Shown one piece after another: positions 1 through 7,828 of a stretch of 40,391 nucleotides of DNA (its first letter is position 1; the number at the start of each line of letters is the position of its first letter). Origin of the DNA: QHWK01 sp035315685 (GTDB lineage: Bacteria > Acidobacteriota > Vicinamibacteria > Vicinamibacterales > CAVVIG01); NCBI GenBank assembly GCA_035315685.1, contig DATFXR010000083.1, positions 1-40,391 on the forward strand, read 5' to 3'. The notes beneath the pieces are model-generated. The model searched no databases and had not been told where the DNA came from. It was given only the letters and a program-made list of their open reading frames with translations. A program made the translations under genes and the position numbers.

Positions 1-1327
1 GCTGCGGCTTTTCGTCGGCGCCGAAGAAGCGAATCGCATCGAGGTAGCGTCCCCGCCGGTCGCGTGAGACGTGCCGCAGGAAGTTCTTGCCGCGCGCGCC
101 ATGCGGCAGCCGGGCCGACGCGATCGCCGCGGCACGCCGGAATGCGCGCGGACTGTAGCGGTCGAAAGCCACCACCCGCGGGTGCGGGAGGTAGCGATCG
201 TATCCGCCGAACAACTCGTCGCCGCCGTCGCCAGACAGCACCACGGTCACGTGCCGGCGTGCGATCTCCGAGACGTACCACGTCGGAATCGCTGATGAAT
301 CGGCAAACGGCTCGTCGAAGTGGGAAACGATGCGGTCGAGGATGTTGATCGCGTCGGGCTTGACGACGAACTCGTGATGATCGGTGCCGAAGTGCTGCGC
401 GACGCGACGAGCGTGCTCCAGTTCATCGAATGCGGGCTCGTCGAAGCCGATTGAAAACGTCTTCACGCGGCGCCCGGTGATCTCCGCCATCAGGCCGACA
501 ACCAGGCTCGAATCGACACCACCCGAGAGGAAGGCGCCGAGCGGCACGTCGCTGAGCAGATGACACCGCACGGCGTCCGTCAACACGCGACGCAACTGCT
601 GGACAGCCTCGGCTTCGGTCCCGTCGAACGTTTCAACGGCAGGCACCTGCCAGTAACGCTCGATCGCGAGTCGGCCGTCCTGCCACGTCAGCAGGTGGCC
701 GGGCGGCAGCTTCCGCACGCTCTTGAAGATCGAACCGTCGCGCGGCGTATAGAGCACCGAGAGGTAGTGGTCGAGCGCGTCGAGGTCGATCGTGCGAGGC
801 AGATCGGGCGCCTGGAGCAGCGACTTCAGCTCGGATCCGAAATACAGCCGGCCGTTCTGCTGGGCGTAGTACATCGGCTTGATGCCGATGCGGTCGCGTG
901 CCACGAGCAGCGCGCGAGCGCGCGCATCCCAGATGGCCAGGCCGAACATCCCGCGCAGCCGGCCGATCGCCGCCGGCCCCCACTCCTCGTAGGCGTGCAC
1001 GATCGCTTCGGTATCCGTTGACGTATAGAAGCGGTGCCCGGCACGCTCCAGCGCGCAGCGGAGCTCGGGGAAGTTGTAGATCTCCCCGTTGAACACGATC
1101 CACACCGAGCGATCTTCGTTGTGAATCGGCTGATGGCCGGTCGCGAGATCGATGATGCTGAGCCGCCGCATTCCGAGCGCGACACCGTCAGCGACCCACG
1201 AACCTTCGTCGTCCGGGCCGCGATGGCGGATCACGTCGCACATGCGACGCACGAGCGCGCCGCTCTCCTCGTGGGTGAACGGCGTGCTGGCGCCCGACGA
1301 CTCGACGAAACCGGCGATACCGCACAT
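1..1327 (-). CDS. asnB: Asparagine synthase (glutamine-hydrolysing)-like protein, 3' end outside window
   Basis: Converts aspartate to asparagine with glutamine and ATP in the classical family. Copies in EPS loci often amidate sugars or other acids instead, so the substrate here is uncertain. The protein begins MCGIAGF, so after Met removal Cys2 is the class II glutamine amidotransferase nucleophile. RHRGPDD follows near residue 40 and FNGEIYN near residue 75. The synthase half shows the PP-loop LSGGVDSSLV and the downstream GDGGDELFGGYDRY. 442 codons are visible before the window edge; full-length members have about 600-650. The ATG directly follows the TGA of the heparinase-like gene (TGAATG), which implies translational coupling. 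Nothing catalytic is missing in the visible part. Confidence 0.93.
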   Translation of the reverse strand, partial: MCGIAGFVESSGASTPFTHEESGALVRRMCDVIRHRGPDDEGSWVADGVALGMRRLSIIDLATGHQPIHNEDRSVWIVFNGEIYNFPELRCALERAGHRFYTSTDTEAIVHAYEEWGPAAIGRLRGMFGLAIWDARARALLVARDRIGIKPMYYAQQNGRLYFGSELKSLLQAPDLPRTIDLDALDHYLSVLYTPRDGSIFKSVRKLPPGHLLTWQDGRLAIERYWQVPAVETFDGTEAEAVQQLRRVLTDAVRCHLLSDVPLGAFLSGGVDSSLVVGLMAEITGRRVKTFSIGFDEPAFDELEHARRVAQHFGTDHHEFVVKPDAINILDRIVSHFDEPFADSSAIPTWYVSEIARRHVTVVLSGDGGDELFGGYDRYLPHPRVVAFDRYSPRAFRRAAAIASARLPHGARGKNFLRHVSRDRRGRYLDAIRFFGADEKPQ

Positions 1328-3928
1328 TCAAAAATCTCTGCGGTCTCTGCGAACCCCGCGGTTGCTTTCCCTCGGCGCCGATCGCCGGTCAGTCGCAACC
1401 GGCTGTTCATGCCCGCCGACGACGAGCCGCGCGCCCTGGGCGGCGCCGGCGACCCGCGCATCGGCGCCGAAGTCCACATGCACGGCTGGCACGGCGCGCG
1501 GCAGGACGAATTGGATGCCGCGGCGGCCTGGCGTCCGCACGAACGATCCATCGACCAGAGCCACCCGCGCGACCGGCCGATCGCCAGTGACGCGGCAGAA
1601 CAACGCTCGCGCATCGGTTTCGAATTCGCCCACGCGCCAGGTGGCACCGCGCGCCGCGGCGGGTTCGACGAAGAGCGCGTAGTCCACCGAACCGGCTCGC
1701 GTGATGCGCAGTCCCGTCGCATGAGCCGTCGTGCCGGCCTCAGCCCAAACCGGCAGGCATTCGACGTCCGTGACAACGTTCTGCGGATTCAGGTCGAACA
1801 CGCTCATCATCCAGAAGGGCGTTCCACCGCCGTGGCCGACGCGCACCGTCGTGGCGCGATCGATTCGGCCGTACGCCGGCGAGTACCAGCCAAGACCGCT
1901 CGCCGCATCGCCGACGAATACTTCGACCAGGCCGTGCGGCACGACGAGTCCGACGCGCTCGCTGTTGCGAGTCAACGTCACCCTGCGGCCGCGCGCGTCG
2001 ACGCTCCATCGCGGATCGATGTGCCAGTGGACCGCGGCTGCGTGCGTCTCGGCGCCAGCGTCCGCTGCCGGAGGAGTGGCCGATCCGCGCTGCCCGATCG
2101 ACGCGTGGCTGACGAGATCGGCGACGACGATGAGATCGCCGTGCAGCGTCAGGACGCGCCGGCGGTGCTCGAGCGGCGCATATCCATCGTGCGCGCCGTC
2201 GAAATAATCGAAGGCGTCGTTGGCTCGCCAGGCCAGCACGCGTGCGTCAGCGACCTGCGTCCAGTGAAATGGTCCGCGCGGCACTGACTGGGAACGATCG
2301 TCGAGCACGAGCGTGTTGTGCAGCGCGGTGGATCGCATCCGGTCGCGCAGCGCCGGATCGGACGTGTAGCACGCCGTGCCTGGATCGATGAGCAGGCGCA
2401 GGCCGCGCACCGACAGCGCCATCGACAGTGCGTCGGCGTGAGCGTGGCCGCAGTTGCCATAGCCGTGCGGCCCGCCGTCGATGACGAGGTGGGTCCCGGC
2501 GACGGAGCGCGAGACGTAGTAGCCGGTCTCGGCGAGCGCGGCGGACGTCAGCGGCTCGACCGCCGCCACGAGCGGCTCGACATTGACTGCGGACAGCATC
2601 CACCGCGCCTCCTCCGGCGCGGGTCCGATCTGCAGGTCGGGCCGCCGCACCAGCGCCGCGGCGATCGTCAGGCTGTCGCGCACGTCGTCGGGCGTGCGGC
2701 CGGCAATCGGGAGCAGCATGCCCCCGTCGTCGTCGCCGAGATGCGGGAGCAGGCCGCGATCGTCGGCGAGTAGCCGCGTCGAGAACCCGAGCCGGGCCAC
2801 GACGCCGTCGAACGCGTCCGCCGCGGCGTCGCCGGTCAGGCGGGCGACGATCGAGGCCAGCAGATAAAAGTCGAGCGTGTAGCGGTGATAGTGCGTCGAA
2901 CGCTCGCAGTGGCCGCCGTCTGCCGCGATCTGCCGGCGGGCTTCGTCGAGCAGGATGCACCGGCCCGTGTCGGCGCGCCGATCGCTCGCCGCGAGTTCAG
3001 GCAGCGCGCGCGCGGCGACGTACAGCGCGAGCGCCTCGCCAATGAGATGCGTGTTGGGGCTGAAATAGTACGAGAGGTTCCGTTCGACGTGCGTCAGCTG
3101 CCGGTCGAGCGCGATCAGCAGATCCACGAGCCAGGGTGCGTCGCTGCGCTCGCCAGCCTCGACAAAAAAGCCAATCGCCCACAGCCACGACATCGATCGC
3201 ATGGCGAGCTCGAGCATGCTCGCCCAGTTGATGCCGATGAGCGGCGGATTCGCATCGAGCCAGCTGCGCAGCTCGCCGGTGAAGCGCTCGTAGTACTTCG
3301 TGTCGTCGGTCAGCCAGAATGCGCGACCGAGCGTGAGCCAGTGCTGGTGACGATTGAGCTCCCAGATCACCTTGTGGTCGCCGACCTCGGGGTCCAGGTA
3401 CGGGACGCTCTTCCAGAAGATCGAAGGTGCGCGGCGGTTCGACGCGGCATCGACCTGCCAGTCGACATCGGCGCCGTGCGCGGAGATGGAGGAGGACGTA
3501 GCTGCCGCGGTCGCCGGCGGATCGAAGCGCAGACCACGGTAGCCGAGGAGATCGAACGTGCCGGCGAGAATTCGATCGGCGGATGCCGCGGCCTGCGCGG
3601 CCGCCTGCGGGTGCTCCGTGCGAATCTGCTCGACGACGATCGGCTTGACCGATGGATGCACGACGAAGCGGGCGGGGGCTGATCTGAAGTGGCGCGCCAG
3701 GGCACGGTGCGCGGCGTTCCAATCTCCGCGGGACAGCGCATCTCGGACTGCGCCGAGCGCCGCGCCGCGGGTGAGAACCGGCAGAAGATCGCGCCGGTTC
3801 CAGCGCGGCTCGACGACGCGGGTGCGGACGCGATCGCCCAGCGCGCGCAGAGCGGTGGCCGTCCTCCAGGCGAGTTCCGCCCGGTCCATGCACACGACTC
3901 GCGAAATCAACGTGGTCCGATCGACCAT
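1328..3928 (-). CDS. Heparinase II/III family polysaccharide lyase-like protein
   Basis: About 866 residues. The family cleaves uronic-acid-containing polysaccharides by beta-elimination. The N-terminal half is an alpha-helical toroid-like region (HWLTLGRAFWLTDDTKYYERF; NLSYYFSPNTHLIGEAL). The C-terminal half is the beta-sandwich with the family signature GNCGHAHADALSMALS and LLIDPGTACYTSDP, then HNTLVLDDRSQS. No clear signal peptide is seen, as in many heparinase-like proteins of EPS operons. I chose ATG 3928, 4 bases after the upstream glycosyltransferase stop; ATG 3889 (MDRAELAW) is an alternative. The open frame continues up to 4108, but that part overlaps the upstream gene and has no coding character. 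Heparinase-like plus AsnB-like plus glycosyltransferase is a recurring EPS gene set. A role in editing or recycling the polymer is inference. Confidence 0.9.
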   Translation of the reverse strand: MVDRTTLISRVVCMDRAELAWRTATALRALGDRVRTRVVEPRWNRRDLLPVLTRGAALGAVRDALSRGDWNAAHRALARHFRSAPARFVVHPSVKPIVVEQIRTEHPQAAAQAAASADRILAGTFDLLGYRGLRFDPPATAAATSSSISAHGADVDWQVDAASNRRAPSIFWKSVPYLDPEVGDHKVIWELNRHQHWLTLGRAFWLTDDTKYYERFTGELRSWLDANPPLIGINWASMLELAMRSMSWLWAIGFFVEAGERSDAPWLVDLLIALDRQLTHVERNLSYYFSPNTHLIGEALALYVAARALPELAASDRRADTGRCILLDEARRQIAADGGHCERSTHYHRYTLDFYLLASIVARLTGDAAADAFDGVVARLGFSTRLLADDRGLLPHLGDDDGGMLLPIAGRTPDDVRDSLTIAAALVRRPDLQIGPAPEEARWMLSAVNVEPLVAAVEPLTSAALAETGYYVSRSVAGTHLVIDGGPHGYGNCGHAHADALSMALSVRGLRLLIDPGTACYTSDPALRDRMRSTALHNTLVLDDRSQSVPRGPFHWTQVADARVLAWRANDAFDYFDGAHDGYAPLEHRRRVLTLHGDLIVVADLVSHASIGQRGSATPPAADAGAETHAAAVHWHIDPRWSVDARGRRVTLTRNSERVGLVVPHGLVEVFVGDAASGLGWYSPAYGRIDRATTVRVGHGGGTPFWMMSVFDLNPQNVVTDVECLPVWAEAGTTAHATGLRITRAGSVDYALFVEPAAARGATWRVGEFETDARALFCRVTGDRPVARVALVDGSFVRTPGRRGIQFVLPRAVPAVHVDFGADARVAGAAQGARLVVGGHEQPVATDRRSAPRESNRGVRRDRRDF

Positions 3929-3932
3929 GCGT

Positions 3933-5084
3933 TCAGCTCTTGATCGCCGACGATGCGGGCGAGGCGGAGGCATAGCCGCGGTCTCCAGCCGGCAGGCGCG
4001 CCACACTTCGATAGGTCTGCAGCCACTGGTCGCGGACCGCTGACCACGTGCAGGCCTGGCACGTCGCAAACGCCGCACGCGCCAGGCCGCCTGCAAGCTC
4101 CGGGTCATCGATCAGACGCAGGACATGGGCCGCGAGCATCTCGAAGTCGCCCAGCGGCGCCAGCAGTCCGTGACGTTCGTGCGTCAGGATCGCCGGCACG
4201 CCTCCGGCCTCGGTGGACACGACCGGCAAGCCACTCGCGAACGCCTCGATCACCGATGTCGGCATGTTGTCGATGTTCGGGCTCTGGAGGTAGATGTCGT
4301 GGTCGGCATAGTAGCGGGCGATCTCCTCGGGCCTGACCCGGCCGGCAAACGTCACATGGCGGAGCCGCAGCTGATCGACGAGCTCGCGGAGCTGCGCCTC
4401 GTGCGGTCCGCCGCCGACGAGCGTCAGGCTGGCATCGGGCCAGCGTTGCTGCACGAGCGCGAAGGCGCGTACGGTTGTCGCGACGTTGTAGAGCGCCTCG
4501 AAGTTCCGCGTCGACACGATGCGCGGACCGAGCCGCACTCGCGCACGGAACCGGAACCGATCGAGGTCGACAATGTTCGGAATGCTCTCGGCGTCGATGC
4601 CGAAGCTGCGGAATACATCGACCAGAAAACGCGACGGGACGATGTTCTTCTCGACGCAGGCGAGCGCGCGCCGCGCGATGACGGATCGCTGCAGATGATC
4701 CGGCGCCTGGCCGCTGCGGTAGTTGAGGACGATCGGCTTGCCGAGCGCCTTCGCGACGACAATCGCCGGCAGCGGCGCGAGCAGGAATGATGAGTACGCC
4801 GCGGAGAACACGTGCACGACATCCGCCGTTGCCAGTTCGCGGACGAGCAGGGGCGCATACGTCAGTTCGTTCACGATCGTGCGCAGGTAGCTCACCCGGT
4901 GCGCGAAGCGCAGCAGAGGCGGAAACAGCGGGTTGATCGGGACGAGCCACGCGTCGACGTCCGGATCGCCGCGCCATGCCTGGAGCAGGCGGTTGGCTTG
5001 AACCGCCTGACCGCCGAGGATCCGCAGCGAGGGAGCGACGAACGCGACGCGAAGTTTCCGCATGGCCGGGCTGGTCAGCGGCAT
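3933..5084 (-). CDS. Glycosyltransferase family 4 (GT-B fold)
   Basis: 383 residues; transfers a sugar from a nucleotide-activated donor onto the growing repeat unit at the cytoplasmic membrane. The N-terminal Rossmann domain begins RKLRVAFVAPSL and contains the GGQ loop typical of GT4. The C-terminal domain has the donor-binding strand LTLVGGGPHE and the SVIEAFASGLPVVSTEAGG segment carrying the family E-x7-E-type acidic motif. The donor sugar cannot be read from sequence. Start ATG 5084 overlaps the upstream stop (TGATG), a standard coupling arrangement; ATG 5063 (MRKLRVAF) is the alternative. An open frame to 5126 exists but lies inside the upstream gene. The gap to the heparinase-like gene is 4 bases. 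Confidence 0.92.
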   Translation of the reverse strand: MPLTSPAMRKLRVAFVAPSLRILGGQAVQANRLLQAWRGDPDVDAWLVPINPLFPPLLRFAHRVSYLRTIVNELTYAPLLVRELATADVVHVFSAAYSSFLLAPLPAIVVAKALGKPIVLNYRSGQAPDHLQRSVIARRALACVEKNIVPSRFLVDVFRSFGIDAESIPNIVDLDRFRFRARVRLGPRIVSTRNFEALYNVATTVRAFALVQQRWPDASLTLVGGGPHEAQLRELVDQLRLRHVTFAGRVRPEEIARYYADHDIYLQSPNIDNMPTSVIEAFASGLPVVSTEAGGVPAILTHERHGLLAPLGDFEMLAAHVLRLIDDPELAGGLARAAFATCQACTWSAVRDQWLQTYRSVARLPAGDRGYASASPASSAIKS

Positions 5085-6361
5085 CAGGGCTGACTGATGT
5101 GCTTCCCGCGTTGCGCTGAGTTGCAAGGCTCACGCCGCCCTCGCCGAGATCCGCCGTCCATGGCCGGAGGCAGCCCGCCGCATTCGTCGCGCACGTTTGC
5201 GGCATATGGCGGAGCGTACGCGTTCAGATACTGGCCAGGGTCGCCGGTCGCCCCGTCGGCTGCGGCCCGGGCGAGGTTGTACGCTTCGCGCGCGGTCACG
5301 TAGTGGAGCACGTACTTCGTGCCGTCGTTGTATTCGCGCTCGAGGTAGCTCAGCATGTCGCTGTAGTCCTGACCGAGGACTGACTCGACGTCGCCCGGTG
5401 TACTGGCGCCGTGCGAGAACAGCTTGACGAAGATCCAGTCGGGTCGCTCGGCGACGTGGACGTTGGCGCGAATCCACCGGTCGGCGCGGCGGGGTGAGGC
5501 GTGTTCCGCCGCGTGGATGTCGCCATCGTCCAGATCGAGGAAGAGGTGACGCGGGTTGAGCGACGGCGAGAAAATCAGCGGCCCTTCGAACATCATCAGG
5601 TCAGCTTCCCCGCTGCGCAGCGTTGCGAGCGGCAGCTGACGGTCGTATGACTTCGGCTGGTCGTCGTCGCGGGTGGCGTAGATGGAGTTGACGCGTTTGG
5701 GCTGCGATATCTCGTAGAGGCTCGGGAACGTGAAGTCAGCGAACGCGCCGAGTTGGCGCAGCAGCCGGATTTCCGTGTTCACGCCGCATTCCCCGTCGCC
5801 GTTGCTGTTGTCCAGGCCGGAATTTCCGTGCACGAATGCGAACTGCGTTCGTCCGTCCGAAGTGCGCAGGAATCCGTACTCCTGGAAGCGTCGGATCGCG
5901 ATGGACAGCGCGGCTCGCAGCTGCTCCTCGGTGTGGAAGGCGTGATGATGGTGGAGTTCGACTTCGCCAAGTCCCGCCGCGGTCACCTCGGTGAGCAACT
6001 GCAGCACGCGATTCGAGATCTGCTCGCCCGGATAGGCCCACGTGTGCTGCGGCGGCCGGCCGGCGCTGTCGCGATGGCGCGCCGCGAGTTCCGCGTAGCG
6101 CCGCAAAAACTCACGCGCCTCGTCCATGGTGTTCGGCTCGAAGTGATCGACCATCAGCAGGAAGATGTGCGTCGGGCGCGACGTGAAGAGCGCCCTGGTC
6201 CCGAACGTCGACCATCGCAGCAGGTAATCGGGCAGGAACACCTGATAACTTCGCGCGTAGGCCCGCACAGCGAACGCGGCCGTGTACAATGCGAGGCCCG
6301 CATACAGCAGCGCACGGAACGGCTTCACCCATCGCGACAGCGTCAGCGGGGGCAGTGACAT
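5084..6361 (-). CDS. Membrane-anchored polysaccharide-deacetylase-like protein
   Basis: 425 residues. An N-terminal hydrophobic segment at about residues 14-36 (ALLYAGLALYTAAFAVRAYA) should anchor it in the inner membrane. The rest resembles the NodB/glycoside hydrolase-deacetylase barrel superfamily. HIFLLMVDHFEPN opens the barrel with a buried Asp, VELHHHHAFHT gives a His-rich strand, and FAFVHGNSGLDNS is a later conserved strand. This suggests removal of acetyl groups or a related activity on the polymer, but the classic H-x3-H zinc motif is not plain. Call it deacetylase-like. ATG 6361 is used; an upstream TTG at 6424 with GGAGGA four bases before it is also possible. It sits 148 bp after the GT2 gene, and its stop overlaps the GT4 start. 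Confidence 0.75.
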   Translation of the reverse strand: MSLPPLTLSRWVKPFRALLYAGLALYTAAFAVRAYARSYQVFLPDYLLRWSTFGTRALFTSRPTHIFLLMVDHFEPNTMDEAREFLRRYAELAARHRDSAGRPPQHTWAYPGEQISNRVLQLLTEVTAAGLGEVELHHHHAFHTEEQLRAALSIAIRRFQEYGFLRTSDGRTQFAFVHGNSGLDNSNGDGECGVNTEIRLLRQLGAFADFTFPSLYEISQPKRVNSIYATRDDDQPKSYDRQLPLATLRSGEADLMMFEGPLIFSPSLNPRHLFLDLDDGDIHAAEHASPRRADRWIRANVHVAERPDWIFVKLFSHGASTPGDVESVLGQDYSDMLSYLEREYNDGTKYVLHYVTAREAYNLARAAADGATGDPGQYLNAYAPPYAANVRDECGGLPPAMDGGSRRGRREPCNSAQRGKHISQP

Positions 6362-6509
6362 CGACCGGCGGCGGAGCGCGACGTCAAACGGCAGCGACGT
6401 TCCCGGGTTCAACTCTTCGGCCAAGGCTCCTCCGCTGATCGCTCTTCCCACGGCTGCTGCATCGATAGACGCCGAGACGCCGCCTGGACAGGAGCCGCCG
6501 ATGCGTGTA

Positions 6510-7466
6510 TCACGCTGCGCGCAGACCGCGGCGAAGGCGGTACGCCCACAGAAGGGGCTGCGGCCAGCGCGACGTGAGACGGGCACAGGCGGCGAGCGTC
6601 CAGCTGCGACGGTCGGCGGCGAGCGTCCGAAGCGCGCGCGCGGCTGCGGCGGCGTCGCGGCGCTCCAGCGATGCGCGCAGCTCGGCGCGCTGGAGCTCGC
6701 TCGTGAATCGCGCGATCTGTCGCCGCGCCGCCTCACGTTCTTCAACCTGATTCTCCAGGCGCGTCTCGACGTGGCGCAGCACTCGCATGACCCCGCGAAT
6801 CATCCGCGGTTCGTCGCTCGACAGGCTGTGGTCGCGCCGCCGGTAGCAGCCGAGCGGCTCGAAGTTTCGAACGATCGCCATGCCGGCGAGCGCTGCGCGC
6901 AACCAGAACTCGTAGTCTTCATTACCCGTGAACGCCAGATCGAAGCAGCCGATTCGGTCGACAACGTGCCGCCGGAACATCGACAGGATGCACACGGTGT
7001 CTTCGTGCTCGATGAGGTCGCGCAGCGAGAGGGTCTCCAGCCCGATCATGCGAGGCCAGAATGGTTTGCCATCGAACGCCCGGCCGCCGCCCAGGTTGAT
7101 CGCATTCGACGTCACGATCGACACGTCGGGGTTCTGCTCGAGCACCGCCAGCTGCCGCTCCAGGAAGGTCGGCGCGAAGAGATCGTCGCTGTCGAGCAGC
7201 GCGATGAACGCGCCGCGGGCCGCGCGAAATGCCGTGTTCCGCGCAGCGGCCGGCCCGCCGTTCGCCGTCGACGCCACGCTGATGCGTGCGTCCGCAGCCG
7301 CGAAGCGGCGCGCCACCTCGAAGGTGTCATCGGTCGACCCGTCGTCGACGATCAGCAACTCGAAGTCGCGGCACGTCTGTGCGAGGACCGAGGCAATCGT
7401 CTCCGCGAGAAAAAGACCGGCGTTGTACGCGGGCGTGATGACGCTGACGCGCGGCACCTTGGTCAT
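6510..7466 (-). CDS. Glycosyltransferase family 2 (GT-A fold)
   Basis: 318 residues, cytoplasmic. The start RVSVITPAYN and DFELLIVDDGSTDDT form the nucleotide-binding half. LLDSDDLF supplies the DxD-type metal-binding acids, and GNEDYEFWLRAALAG gives the ED motif with the likely catalytic base. The C-terminus is a helical, charged extension (ENQVEEREAARRQIARF), possibly a coiled coil for membrane or partner contact. Start ATG 7466 (MTKVPRVSV) fits the family; the open frame runs to 7574 but that extension is not conserved-looking. First gene of the leftmost operon-like run. Donor and acceptor are unknown. Confidence 0.92.
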   Translation of the reverse strand: MTKVPRVSVITPAYNAGLFLAETIASVLAQTCRDFELLIVDDGSTDDTFEVARRFAAADARISVASTANGGPAAARNTAFRAARGAFIALLDSDDLFAPTFLERQLAVLEQNPDVSIVTSNAINLGGGRAFDGKPFWPRMIGLETLSLRDLIEHEDTVCILSMFRRHVVDRIGCFDLAFTGNEDYEFWLRAALAGMAIVRNFEPLGCYRRRDHSLSSDEPRMIRGVMRVLRHVETRLENQVEEREAARRQIARFTSELQRAELRASLERRDAAAAARALRTLAADRRSWTLAACARLTSRWPQPLLWAYRLRRGLRAA

Positions 7467-7748
7467 GCGGTACGAAAAAGGGCAAAAACGCGGTCGGAGG
7501 CGGGAAAGCGTTTTCGCAACAATGGCAACTTCCCACCAAGGATCGACCGGCTGGCTGTCACTCTCGCGCTCCAACTAACCAGACTCAGCAAGCGAAGTAC
7601 CAGACGGCGCACCGGCTCCGGATCCTTCCACTTCGTTGCATGGTCGAGGTGGACTGCCGTCGTTGACGGCAATGCACGAGCTCGGCGATGCCCCGATCGC
7701 TGCGGCGTGCTACCTGAGGATCCCTCGGTTGAAGGCGCTGTACACGGT

Positions 7749-7776
7749 GTGAGCCAGGTCGAGCGACCTGGCTCAC
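7749..7776 (-). terminator. Hairpin terminator candidate, distal
   Basis: A perfect 12-bp inverted repeat, GTGAGCCAGGTC and its complement, with a 4-nt loop, lies 53 bases past the stop of the secreted paralog ending at 7829. No T-run follows on the minus strand, so intrinsic termination is plausible rather than proven. Confidence 0.6.
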
Positions 7777-7793
7777 GCGGGAAGGAAGTGCCT

Positions 7794-7815
7794 CCTGGCG
7801 ACGGTCGTCGCCAGG
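7794..7815 (-). terminator. Hairpin terminator candidate, proximal
   Basis: A 9-bp perfect stem (CCTGGCGAC and its complement) with a 4-nt loop starts 13 bases after the TAA at 7829-7831. It forms a tandem pair with the 7749-7776 hairpin. The CCTGGCG stem recurs in the terminator of the next paralog (11211-11238). Confidence 0.55.
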
Positions 7816-7828
7816 CGCACGAGCGGGG

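Larger units (their letters stand above)
7467..7828. other. Intergenic region with promoter side of the EPS run and two hairpins
   Basis: This 362-bp stretch separates the GT2 gene from the large secreted protein upstream of it. The right third holds two strong inverted repeats (annotated separately) that probably end transcription of the 7829-10867 gene. The left part should contain the promoter of the GT2 to AsnB run, but I see no convincing -10/-35 or -24/-12 element there. No coding potential beyond shadow frames. Confidence 0.6.

Noticed and set aside
1034..2287. Long plus-strand open frame (417 codons) opposite AsnB and heparinase genes
   Set aside because: It is the complement of two well-supported genes in GC-rich DNA. 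The product is Arg/Ala-rich with no domain or ribosome-binding site.
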